From assembly GCA_964016985.1 (NCBI GenBank), contig OZ024823.1, forward strand, positions 65,120,514 to 65,184,513: a DNA stretch of 64,000 nucleotides, in the 5' to 3' direction. Positions 24,354-34,823 of this stretch are shown one piece after another (within the stretch, counting starts at the first letter, position 1; the number at the start of each line of letters is the position of its first letter). Origin of the DNA: Anodontia alba (lineage: Eukaryota; Mollusca; Bivalvia; Lucinida; Lucinidae). A program made the position numbers and the translations under genes. Below the pieces are notes generated by a model. The model worked only from the letters and a program-made list of their open reading frames with translations. It made no database searches and had not been told where the DNA came from.

Positions 24354-24682
24354 GACTGTGATTGTAACTGCTAGGCTAAAAGCTTTTGAGCTAACTGATA
24401 GGGCTGTTCAATACACTAAGGAAAACTAGTAGCTGGTTACACAGGTTAAATTACCAGTACTTATTTAGCTTGTTTGGCTTTACTTTAGGTACACCTACAC
24501 CAAACTTTATTCCCCATCTTATTCTTTCTTTTTCCTACCTCTTTTGCTATTCACAAAACAAGAAAGAAATGATGTGAAAATTAAAAGGGTTAAATATAAT
24601 ATCTCATCAAATACTGAATGCCCTGATAAAAGTCATTGTTGAGCTATACTATTCACACGCAGCATAGATACAATGAGAGTTT

Positions 24683-25440
24683 TAAGGAGACTGGATACAC
24701 TTAGCAGATTATCCACAACTTTTGTGACATTTTCTGTGCTTTTCCTAGACCCTTCTAAAAAGGGATCCACTCTACTGTGATTTCGTCATCTTTCAGAAAG
24801 TAGTTTATTGCGTCGCGCTTTACACGGAAGAAGTAAATTTGCTAACTTTTGTCAGATTAAATGCAAAACCATTTGTCGTAACTACCTGCGTATGAAAAAC
24901 AATATTCTAGTCATTGGTTTTTAAAGAATAAAATATTTTCACTTTTTCCCATAGTAAAAATGAATGCAAATTGTGCAGAAATCTGTAGGGTAGGTAACTT
25001 GAAGGCAGATTATTAACATGTTCCGCTTGTTCAATTTTTCTGAAATTTTCACAATATTGTTGTGGAACATCAATAATTCCAATTTAACAAAGAAAAGTAA
25101 AAAATATTTTCTTAGACAAAAAATCACTTAACTATAGAAATTGCATAGGTCAGACCAATTTTTGGCCGTAACTTTAATTTTAGAGTAAATATTTGAGAAC
25201 AAAACACAGAAACAGAAAACACAAATGGTTTCTGGTAAGATATGGTCGATCAGAACAAAATATTTTCATTTAAAATAAAACGCCAAGCAAAAAACGTCTT
25301 TCCAAGTGATGTTGAATGGATAGTAGAAGGAAAGATTATGCTCTCTTTGGGAGCAAATTCTTTCCCTTTTGAATAGATACCAGTTCAAAATTTTAACAGA
25401 ATTGCATCCCCTGAAGGTGTATCTAATCCCCTTATAACAA
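24683..25440. mobile_element. MITE-like element with 20-bp inverted ends
   Basis: The left end aaggagactggatacactt matches the reverse complement of the right end, aaggggattagatacacctt. The inner 24821-25330 is closely similar to 51574-51874 plus 53586-53790, the same sequence interrupted there by a HINE. No coding capacity. The ends resemble no transposon superfamily I can name. Confidence 0.55.
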
Positions 25441-25550
25441 CAAGTGTTATCATAACAGCTATTCCTCATCTACATCTTATTATTATTTTTTCATAAAGAA
25501 GAGGACATCACAAAATAACTGATTAATAACTACTGGAGTTGGTCAGACTA

Positions 25551-25735
25551 CCATATTTACCCTATATATCCAGTCCGACAAACAGTGCAGACCCACATCA
25601 AACTGCTCCTATACTGTTTGCCATTCTGTCACAAGAGTTCAGACATAGCATGAAGATGTCAAATGGGCTTGTTCAACTTTTATGACATATATGGTAAGGA
25701 GTTAGGGTGTCTGAAAGTTTAGGGTAAACATGGGC
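25551..25735. mobile_element. MITE-like palindromic repeat (ATTTACCC ends)
   Basis: accatatttaccctatatat on the left and agtttagggtaaacatgg on the right form inverted ends; inner cagtgcagacccacatcaaa matches the family seen at 57611. Confidence 0.45.
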
Positions 25736-27181
25736 AAATTCATGTTTTTGTTTGTTTTGTTTTGATAGCCTCTATGTTGCCATAGTGGCTGGTTTCCTGA
25801 TCATCAGATCTAGCACATACAAAAGTCATGGAGATATGAATGCAAATACCACTTACACCACACACATTAGTCCATCATATCCAGCTGTACATGAAGTAAG
25901 AAACCAGTCTATTCTTCAGCTAAACCAATGAAAAACCAATGTATCAAATAAAGATATTTTTTCTATTTGCACTCACTGTGACATTAGAATTTATCTCATC
26001 TGGGACCATGCTGTCTGCAGAAACTCCAAACACCATTCCTCATGGGTGGCAAAATTTAAACATGACCTGCACCTCCAGATCTTGAAAATTTGATCAGTCA
26101 TCAGGATCTAATCTATTTGACCTGCACCTCCAGATCTTGAAAATTTGATCAGTCATCAGGATCTAATCTATTTATCCCCACCTACAAACAATGCGCAATT
26201 CCTGTTATGTTTAGCCATTACATCAATTACAGATTACCCTACAATTGTAATCAGTAGAAAATTTGGTCAAATTTCATTATTTGTTCAAGATACACCATGA
26301 ACTCAATATTCCACCTCCAACAGGACTGGCACTAAAAATGGGACGTCCTGCTTCTCCTTCAGTTAGGTAGGGGATCAGAATACACATCATGGCCTTCTGA
26401 TTTGCTTTTTTCATAAACTTTTATTTAAGACTGATGACACTGTCAAGATTATTTTACTTGATCCCACAAAAATATGAAAAGAAAATTTCTAATTTGAAGT
26501 TTATGAACTTCATAAAATCCTTTTCTGAAGCAAGAAAACTAGACTGGTTTCTCTAGATGTGGAGGCATCAATATCAAAATTCACTTTAAAAGGGAGGTAA
26601 ACAAATGTGCAATCTCTGTATGTTTAGATCTTACACCAATTTCAATTTTCACTTTTAACTTACCCTACATATGTAATCACCGACTAATAAAATTTATTTA
26701 CATTTTGTATGCAGCCTTGCATCAGCTATTTTCTAGCATGTTGTCTATTTAGCCTGCTTCCAATTAAACAAACATGATGTGAATTATTTCCTACCTTTTT
26801 CCACTGAATACTTGTGCTAGTATCGAAATATCTTTCCTTTTGAAATATATATGGATAAAAATTGTACAGAAAGAGGTGCACCAACACCTGTTTTCTAGTC
26901 TGGTACTACCTCCCCATACTCAGCAAAACAAACTATGAGGTAAAGCTTTCATGAATTTTACCCCATGGTTTTTACAATGCTAGTTAATTATTCATGAAGC
27001 TAAATTTTAGTCAGTAGGTGAGTGTCTGTAATGACGCTAATTAAACAAACACTTAACAGACTAAATCTTTATCAATTATTCAATACTAGCTGATTATAAA
27101 AATATTGCCTTTGTATGTATGGATTGAAGATAATAAAGATGATCTATTACCATAAACTGTCTTGTGCTTCAGTTTCAAACT
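25736..27181. other. No gene seen
   Basis: AT-rich DNA with no recognisable frame. The only notable structure is the exact 55-bp duplication at 26064-26173. Confidence 0.5.
26064..26173. repeat. Exact 2 x 55-bp tandem duplication
   Basis: Units starting at 26064 and 26119 (gacctgcacctccagatctt...) are identical over 55 bp, so the event is recent or the assembly duplicated the segment. Confidence 0.9.
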
Positions 27182-27867
27182 AAACAAGAGGGCCATGATG
27201 GCCCTGTAATGCTCACCTGAGTATCATAGCACTTAGAGAACCCGACCTAGAAATAATCAAGCCAAACATTCTGACCAAGATTCATGATGATTATATCAAC
27301 AAGTAAGACAATGTAGCATGCCTAAGGGACTATGAAATATAGGTCAAGCTCAAATATGGATAACTGCACTCAAGAGGCCATGCTAGGATGTATGCATGTG
27401 CTAAGTATCACTGGCTTCAGGACCAATAGTTACTGAGAATCTCACCTAAATCCAAAAAAACAAAGTCAGTGGACCGTGAAATATAGGTCGAGGTCGAGGT
27501 CAAATATAGATGACTGCATTCAAGAGGCCATAAGATGTATGCACTTGCCAAGTATCACTGCTGTAGGACCAAGTTACTAAGAAACTGACCTAAATGGAAA
27601 CAAGAGGGCCATGATGGCCCTGTAACACTCACCTGAGTATCATAGCACTTAGAGAACCTGACCTAGAAATAATCACGGCAAACATTCTGACCAAGATTCA
27701 TGATGATTATATTAACAAGTAAGACAATGTAGTATGCCTAAGGGACTATGAAATATATGTCAAGCTCAAATATGGATAACTGCACTCAAGAGGCCATGCT
27801 AGGATGTATGCATGTGCTAAGTATCACTGGCTACAGGACCAATAGTTATTGAGAATCTGACCTAAAT

Positions 27868-28160
27868 TTTGATTGATTGTGTTGGGGTTTAACGACACGT
27901 CAACCCTTGAGGGTCATTTTGTGTCGTCTCCCAGAGAAAGGGAGAAAAGAGATAGAAGAGAGAGTAGAGGAGATGAAAGAGAGGGACAGGGAAGAAAGAG
28001 GAACAGGAATGAAAGTGAAGAAACAGAAGAAATAAAAACATTCCCCCTCTACCCTTACCCACTACAAGGATAGCAGGCCTTGCCCAACTGTAAGCCAATA
28101 TCAGTTGGACGCCCCAGTGATGTAAGATACACAGCACCTTCGCACCACCCGACCACCCCC
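27868..28160 (-). mobile_element. SINE-B copy 3 with exact target duplication
   Basis: It lies inside the second head unit of the family F element, flanked by the perfect 12-bp duplication tctgacctaaat (27856-27867 and 28161-28172). The uninterrupted site is visible in head unit 1 near 27446. The left side, gattgattgtgttggggttt, is the reverse complement of a CAATCAATC-type tail, so the element is on the minus strand. I see no certain tRNA A and B boxes at the other end. Confidence 0.85.
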
Positions 28161-28342
28161 TCTGACCTAAATGCAAAAACTAAAAGTCAGTGGACCGTGA
28201 AATATAGGTCGAGGTCAAATATAGATAAATGCATTCAATAGGCCATGCTAAGCTGTATGCAAGTGCCAAGTATCACTGCTGTAAGACCAAGTTACTTAGA
28301 AACTGACCTAAATGGAAACAAGAGGGCCATGATGGCCCTGTA

Positions 28343-28611
28343 TTGGTTGGTTGTGTTGAGGTTTTACGGCCCAGTCAACCCAATGGGGCCATGTCGAGCC
28401 CGGTCAGTTTACCTAACCACACGTTTACTGGGCAAGCTTAGTCCTCTAAGCGGTTAACCAGTATTGTGCACATTCTTTCGCCAGAAATTGACAACTGCCC
28501 GTTTCGTAGAAAATATTTCATGATCAATCTCCACGAAAGAATGTTGCCGACCTCGGCGGGGGTCGAACCCGCGACCTTCTGGTCTCCAGTCGGACGCGCA
28601 TCCAACTGAGC
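28343..28611 (-). mobile_element. SINE-A copy 1 (tRNA-derived)
   Basis: Read on the minus strand from 28611: cagctcagttggatgcgcgt gives an RNA polymerase III A box (CAGCTCAGTTGG) and gcgggttcgacccccgcc a B box (GGTTCGACCCC), as in a tRNA-derived head. The body contains gagattgatcatgaaatatt and the tail ...gccgtaaaacctcaacacaa, then CAACCAACCA. The perfect 13-bp target duplication tgatggccctgta (28330-28342 and 28612-28624) lies in the head hairpin of the host HINE. Open frames across it are the usual artefacts of tRNA-like SINE heads. Confidence 0.92.
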
Positions 28612-28796
28612 TGATGGCCCTGTAACTCTCACCTGAGTACCATAGCACTTAGACAACTTGACCTAGATCAAGGCAAACATTCTGGCCAAAATTCGTAATG
28701 ATTATATTAAGAAGTAAGATAATGTAGCATGTCTGATGGACTGTGAAATATAGGTCAAGGTCAAATATGGATGACTGCACTCAAGAGGCCATGCTA

Positions 28797-30089
28797 CGAG
28801 GGTAGTTCAATAAGTTCGTAGAACTCGGTATTTTTCTATACAATTCAAGATTTCTTTTTTCATTTTTGTGCAGTGTAAACCTTTGTCAGTTGAATGATAA
28901 CAGCCGTTCAGTCAACACGTACATTTTTTGCTCTTACTTTTTGTTTGAAAACCTATACCCATAGGCAAAAATGGAAAGACAGAATATTGAGTTCAGAGCA
29001 GTCATAAAGTTCCTCGCTAAGGAGGGTGCAATGGCCAAAGAAATCCATTGGCGCATGGCTGATGTGTATGGTGATAGTAGCCCAAAGTATTCCACAGTGG
29101 CAAAGTGGTCAGCAGAATTTAAACGTGGGCGAGACTCCTTAGAAGATGACCCAAGGCCAGGTCGCCCTGCTGATGTCATCAGCCAGGAGATGATCGACCG
29201 TGTTGAGAGACTTGTGCTAAACAATCGCCGAATCAAAGTTGCCGAACTTGCTTCAGAATGTGGTATTTCTAATGGAAGTGTTTACACTATAATCCATGAA
29301 CATTTAGGCATGTCAAACGTATCTGCCAGGTGGGTACCCAGAAACCTGAACATGCAAGATGGTCAGCAAAGGGTGGAGTCAAGTCAAGAACTTCTGGAAG
29401 TGTACAATGCCAATCCAGAAGACTTTCACACTCGTCTTGTAACAGATGAAACTTGGCTTAACCACTGGGACCCAGATACTAAAAAAGAGTCCATGCAATG
29501 GAAGCACCCTGGCTCACCCCCACCTAAGAAATTTCGTACCCAACCATCAGCCAGCAAGGTAATGGCCACGGTGTTTTGGGACTCCAAAGGGATTATATTG
29601 ATAGATTACAAGCCTGCTGGTACTTCAATTACAGGAGAATACTATGCCAATGTCATTAAACAATTAAGGGTTGCTATTAAAGAAAAACGAAGGGGAAAGC
29701 TAGCTGCTGGTGTCCTTCTTTTGCATGATAATGCCCCTGTGCACAAGTCCAGAGTTGCACAAGAGGCTATTCGTGAGTGTAAGTTCGAGAAGTTAAATCA
29801 CCCGCCATACAGTCCAGACCTGGCCCCAAGTGATTATTATCTGTTTTGAAATTTGAAGTCCCACTTGCGTGGAATGAGATTTTGGGATGATGATGAGCTC
29901 AAGGCTGCTACAGAGGCTTGGTTTGAGGACCAAATAGATGGTTTTTATTTCAAAGGCATAGACTGCTTAAAAGGAAAGTGGGCCAAATGCCTTGAAGTAA
30001 AGGGGGATTATATTGAAAAATAATGTTGAAACCATCTTCCAATCTGTGAGTTAAACCCCGAGTTCTACGAACTTATTGAATTCCCCTCG
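28797..30089 (+). mobile_element. mariner DNA transposon 2 (1293 bp, nearly intact)
   Basis: Long inverted ends: the left begins cgagggtagttcaataagtt and the reverse complement of the right begins cgaggggaattcaataagtt; both continue cgtagaactcgg. TA duplications lie at 28795-28796 and 30090-30091. It is inserted in the third head unit of the family F element (gccatgcTA / TAagatgtatgc); the empty site is seen in unit 2 near 28240. Confidence 0.96.
28971..30023 (+). pseudogene. mariner-type transposase with a single internal stop
   Basis: The frame from ATG 28971 to TAA 30021-30023 spans 350 codons, the usual mariner length (about 345), with one TGA at 29847-29849 directly after YSPDLAPSDYYLF. 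Domains: N-terminal HTH (about residues 1-45), PRPGRP linker, second HTH with SNGSVYTIIHEHLGM (about 100), WVPRNL, then the catalytic DD34D triad in VTDETW, LLLHDNAPVH and SPDLAPSD. After the stop the same frame continues with NLKSHLRGMRF and ends ECLEVKGDYIEK-like text typical of the family C-terminus. All three catalytic Asp lie upstream of the stop. As written the protein lacks about 58 C-terminal residues; a non-stop allele may exist elsewhere in the genome. The cell role would be excision and reinsertion at TA sites. Confidence 0.93.
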
Positions 30090-31590
30090 TAAGATGTATG
30101 CATGTGCTAAGTATCACTGGCTGTAGGAGCAATAGTTACTGAGAAACTGACCTAAACACATACACTTCACAAGTGCCAAATATCACTTTGTAGGACCAAT
30201 AGTTACTGAGAAACTGACCTAGACAGAAAAACTTAAGAAAATCACTGGACTGTGAAATATATGTCCAGTTCCAAACTTCACCTAGAAATCATCAAGACAA
30301 ACATTTTGAGCAAGCTTCAGGATGATTGCTTCAAAAATGTGACCTCTACAATGTTAACAAGGTTTTCTTTTGATTTGACCCAGTGACCTAGTTTTTGACC
30401 CAAAGTTACCCAGTTTCGAATTTGACTTAGAAATCATCAAGACAAACATTTTGAGCAAGATTCATGATGATTGCTTCAAACATGTGACCTCTAGAGTGTT
30501 AACAATGTTTTCAGTTGGTTTGGCCTGGTTACCTCGTTTTTGAACCAAGTGACCCAGTTTTGAACTTGACCTAGAAATCATTAAGACAAACATTTTGAGC
30601 AAGACTCATCATGACTGATTAAAAAATGTGACCTCTAGAGTGTTAACAAGGTCTTGCTTTGATTTTGCCTGGTGACCCAGTTTTTGACCCCAAGTGACCC
30701 AGTTTTGAACTTGACCTAGAACTCATCAGACAAACATTTTGAGCAAGATTCATGATGATTGCTTCAAAAATGTGACTGCTGGAGTGTAAGCAAGGTTTTC
30801 CTTTGATTTGGCCTGGTGACCTAGTTTTTGACCCCCAGTGACCCAGTTTCAAGCTTGACCTAGAAATCATCAAGACAAATATTTTGAGCAAGACTCATCA
30901 TGATTGCTTCAAAAATGTGATCGCTAGAGTGTTAAAAAGGTTTTCCGTTGATTTGGCCCCATGACCTAGTTTTTGACCCCAAGTGACCCAGTTTCAAACC
31001 TGACCTAGAAATCATCCAGACAAACATTTTGAGCAAGATTCATGATGATTGCTTGAAAAATGTGACCTCTAGAGTGCTAACAAGGTCTTCCTTTGATCCG
31101 GCCAGGTGACCTACTTTTTTACCCCAAGTGACCCAGTTTCGAATTTGACCTAGAAATCATCAAGATAAACATTTTGAGCAAAGATTCATGATGACTGCTT
31201 CAAAAATGTGACCGCTAGAGTGTTAACAAGATTTTCCTTTGATTTGGCCTGGTGACCTAGTTTTTGACCCCATGTGATCCAGTTTCAAAACTGACCTAGA
31301 AATCACCAAGACAAACATTTTGAGCAAGAGTCATGATGATTGTTTGAAAAATGTGAACTGTAGAGCGTTAACAATATTTTCCTTTGATTTGATCTGGTGA
31401 CCTAGTTTTTGACCCCAAGTGACCCAGTTTCAAACTTAACCTAGATTTCATAGAGGCAAACATTCTGAGAAAGTTTCATCAAGATTGGGTAAAAACTGTG
31501 GCCTCTAGTGTGTTAAACTAATTGTTGATGACGTACAACAGAGGGTGAACACAACAGCTCACCCTGAGCTTTGCTCAGGTGAGCTAAAAA

Positions 31591-32252
31591 ACAAGAAAGT
31601 CACTGGACCATGAAAATTAGGTCATAAGTGACCCAGTTTCAAACTTGATCTAGAAATCAAGATAGACATTTTGAGCAAGATTCATGATGATCACTTAAAA
31701 AATGTGGAGTGTTAACAAGGTTTTGCTTTGATTTAGCCTGGTGACCTAGTTTTTGACCCCATGACCTAGTTTCAAACTTGACCTAGAAATCATCAAGACA
31801 AACATTTTGAGCATGATTCATGATGATTACTTAAAAAATGAGACTTCTAGAGTGTTAACAAGGTTTCCCTTTGATTTGGCCCACTGAGCTGGTTTCTGAC
31901 CCCAAGGACCCAGTTTCAAAGTTGACCTGAAGAACATACGGACAAAGATTTTGAGCAAGCTTCATGATGATTACTTCAAAAATGTGACCTCTAGAGTGTT
32001 AACGAGGTCTTCCTTTGAATTGGTGGGTGACCTAGTTTTTTTATCGGAAGTGATCCAGTTTCAAACGACCTAGAAATCATCAAGACAACATTTTGTGCAA
32101 GAATCATTATGATTGCTTCAAAAATAGAGTGTAAATAAGGTTTTCCTTTGATTTGGCTCAGTGACCTAGTTACTGACCCCAACTGACCCATTTTAAACTG
32201 ACCTAGAAATCATCAACACAAAAATTTTGAGCAAGATTCATCATGATTACTT
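31591..32252 (+). repeat. Family F core fragment, headless
   Basis: Several 165-bp type units (ttgacctagaaatcatcaag, attcatgatgattacttaaa, gtgttaacaaggtttccctt) without a head or a terminal hairpin. It follows the tail at 31590 and leads into the next head at 32253. Confidence 0.65.
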
Positions 32253-33672
32253 CAACAAGAGGGCCAGGATGGCCCTGTAACACTCACCCGAGTATCATAG
32301 CACTTAGAGAACCTGACCTAGAACTGATCAAGGCAAACATTCTGACCAAAATTCATGATGATTATAGTAACAAGACAATGTAGCATGTCTAATGGACTGT
32401 GAAACAGAAGTCAAGGTCAAATATGGATGAGTGCACTCGAGAGGCCATGCTAAGATGTATGCATCAGATAAGTATCACTGGCTGTAGGAGCCATAATTAC
32501 TGAGAAACTGACCTAAACACAAACACTTCACAAGTGCCAAATATCACTCTGTAGGCCCTATAGTAACTGAGAAACTCACCTAAATGGAAAAACTTAAGAA
32601 AGTCACTGGACCGTGAAATATAGGTCATAAGTGACCAAATTTCAAACTTCAACTAGACTTCAGCAAGACAAACATCTTAAGCAAGATTCATGATGATCAC
32701 TTCAAAAAATGTGACCTCCAGAGTGGTAACAAGGTTTTTCTTTGATTTGGCCTGGTGACCTAGTTTCTGATTCCAAGTAACCCAGTTTTGAACAAGATCT
32801 AGAAATCATTAAGACGAACATTTTGAGCAATATTCATGGTGATTATTTAAATAATGTGACCTCTGGAGTGTTAACAAGATTTTCCTTTGATTTGGCCTGG
32901 TGACCTAGTTTTTGACCCCAAGTGACCCAGTTTCGAAGTTGACATAAAAATCATCAAGACAAACATTTTGAGCAAGATTCATGATGATTGCTTCAAAAAT
33001 GTGTCCTCAGGAGTGTTAAGGCCAAAACAAAAAAGTTATTAGATTCTCAGACACTTTTTTCAAAAAATAGATGCTTGCGGGCGCTTATTATATTTTATTT
33101 TCCGGTTGGGTCCATTCTTGGACATTTGGGTTTGTCTGTCTAAACAAAATGGGGACCGGAAGTATCTAAAATCTATCTATCTGCAAGTTTAAAGTCTCAA
33201 ACAACATAAACATGATAAACAGATCGTAATTTACCTATTTTCTTTGCAAGTAAGTAAGAATGCCATATGTTTGTGGTCTAGATTGCAATTTGGTTAGAAA
33301 TGATTCTCAGGTAAGCGAGTAAATCAAGTGTCACGTATTTTCGTGGGTCAGAAAAAACTTACCACTGAAAAAAAATCATATATGCGGGACCTTTTGGACT
33401 GATGCAGCGGTGTCTGAGAATTACTTTTTTTTTTTCTTCTGGCCTAACAAGGTCTTCCTTTGATTTGGCCTGGTGACCTAGTTTTTGACCCCAAGTGACC
33501 CAGTTTTGAATCTGACCTAGATTTCATAGGGGCAAACATTCTGAGCAAGTTTCATCAAGATTGGGTAAAAACTGTGACCTCTAGAGTGTTAACAAACTAA
33601 TTGTTGACGACGGAAGAGGGACAGAAGGTGATCACAATAGCTCACCCTGAGCTTTGCTCAGGTGAGCTAAAA
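32253..33672 (+). mobile_element. HINE-like element, family F core (complete)
   Basis: Head caacaagagggccaggatgg (AGGGCCAGGATGGCCCT palindrome), ctcacccgagtatcatagca, about four core units, then gacgacggaagagggacaga, aggtgatcacaatagctcac and the hairpin CCTGAGC-ttt-GCTCAGG with ggtgagctaaaaa. A PIF/Harbinger-like MITE (33020-33444) splits one core unit at gtgttaa/taacaagg. Confidence 0.75.
33020..33444. mobile_element. PIF/Harbinger-like MITE, 425 bp
   Basis: Inverted ends: left ggccaaaacaaaaaagttat and reverse complement of the right ggccagaagaaaaaaaaaaa, both followed by a block ending attctcagacac. It is flanked by TAA (33017-33019 and 33445-33447); removing it restores gtgttaacaaggtc of the family F unit. 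A 3-bp TWA duplication with GG-starting ends fits PIF/Harbinger. No transposase frame, so non-autonomous. Confidence 0.8.
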
Positions 33673-33918
33673 ATGTGACCTCTAGAGTGTTAACAAGATT
33701 TTCCTTTGATCTGACCTGGTGACCTAGTTTTTTACCCCAAGTTACCCAGTTTCGAATGACCCAAATTTCATAGGAGCAAACATTCTGCACAAGTTTCATT
33801 GAGATTGGGTCAAAGCTGTGACCTCTGGACTGTTAACAAACTATTTGTTGATGACGAATGACGGACAGAGGGTGATCACAACAGCTCACCCTGAGCATTC
33901 GTTCAGATGAGCTAAAAA
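33673..33918 (+). mobile_element. Family F 3' end fragment
   Basis: A single core unit followed by gatgacgaatgacggacaga, gggtgatcacaacagctcac and an imperfect hairpin (cctgagcattcgttcag) ending atgagctaaaaa. No head. Confidence 0.65.
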
Positions 33919-34087
33919 CTTATAGGTCAGAAGAATCATGCTTCACTGTTAATACTTAGTGCTGACATCACTTTCTGTTTTGTAAATGGCTGCTGTTGGG
34001 TTCATGACCTTACATGGTTTGATTAGGTGGGAATTACTTTTTCTCATCCTTTCATTATTTTGCCTGCGGTAGTAAAGAACTAAAAAA

Positions 34088-34307
34088 ATGAAGTTTTTAT
34101 TGTAAAACATACTTTAACAAGTAATACTTAGCCTATGGATAATGTGCTATTCTCTTCTATACTTAAACCTTCCACAGAAAAACAGCTTGAGTCTTAATCC
34201 AGAAGAATTAAACAATATAACAAGCGAAGCAGGGAGGGAGAAGGGCAATGTCTTAATCATAGGTTAAGTATAACTTGTTAAAATATGTTTTACTATAAAA
34301 ACTTCAT
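34088..34307. repeat. 50-bp foldback at the DIRS 3' end
   Basis: Arm 34088-34137 (atgaagtttttattgtaaaa...) is the near-perfect reverse complement of 34258-34307 (...tttactataaaaacttcat). Between the arms lies the copy of the terminal repeat found inverted at 41 kb. This resembles the internal complementary region described for DIRS elements, though I assign it by position only. Confidence 0.75.
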
Positions 34308-34560
34308 TTTAACTTCATAATACATTAACCTATGGATAATGTGCTAGACTTTGTAGATTAGGAGGGAGGTGCTCCCCTAATTCTAACACTAGTATATGTA
34401 TTAGATTCCTTTAACTTCTGGTTTAGGAAACTCTAAGGAATCAGATACAGTTTGTAATATATTCTTAGGAATGATCTAGATTCATTAATAACATATCTCT
34501 AAGGTGTTAGTTACCTAAATCATATGTACAGGTATATTGGACTGGAGTCTGCCAGTTTTC

Positions 34561-34823
34561 TTAAGCATCAGAGGCCTGAATTTCTGAGCCCCCACCTCTT
34601 TTTTGGGCAACAATAATTGGGCCCAAATAAAGCAAATTGATAACTTGCTGAGACATATCCCTCAAGTAAGATTTTGTGCAGTTCGAAGATAGAGTCCAGA
34701 CTACTGTTTTGAGAATGTCATAATATATTATCTGGAGCTGGAATTGATCTTCTATCCAGCGACCATGAAAGGATAGTCTCATTAGATCAAAATAAGCAAC
34801 CCATTCATAGTGACTGGTATTGA
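34561..34823 (-). pseudogene. DIRS RNase H-like fragment
   Basis: The minus frame reads SHYEWVAYFDLMRLSFHGRW then IEDQFQLQIIYYDILKTVV, which fits the GWGA...G.WS.E....HIN.LE..A pattern of DIRS/Ty3 RNase H, with key acidic and glycine positions altered. It is cut on its upstream side by the HINE head at 34824. Degenerate. Confidence 0.55.

Larger units (their letters stand above)
27182..31590 (+). mobile_element. HINE-like element, family F core, three tandem heads
   Basis: The 5' head aaacaagagggccatgatgg (hairpin AGGGCCA-tga-TGGCCCT) with ctcacctgagtatcatagca occurs at 27182, 27598 and 28317. After removing the insertions, the first two head units are about 416 bp and closely similar. The core from about 30300 has units of about 165-180 bp (cctagaaatcatcaagacaa, acattttgagcaagattcat, gacctctagagtgttaacaa, cctggtgacctagtttttga). 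The 3' end has a perfect CCTGAGC-ttt-GCTCAGG hairpin (31563-31579) and tgagctaaaaa. Insertions carried: SINE-B, SINE-A and mariner 2. Confidence 0.75.

Noticed and set aside
28557..28611. A functional tRNA gene in the SINE-A heads
   Set aside because: A and B boxes are present but the acceptor stem and anticodon arm do not form a complete tRNA, and the body and tail of a SINE follow.
28438..28656. Minus-strand frames of 64-72 codons (text such as SSVGCASDWRPEGRGFDPRRG)
   Set aside because: They read through a tRNA-derived SINE head and are a common spurious translation, not a gene. The same applies to 41821-42018 and 50145-50348.
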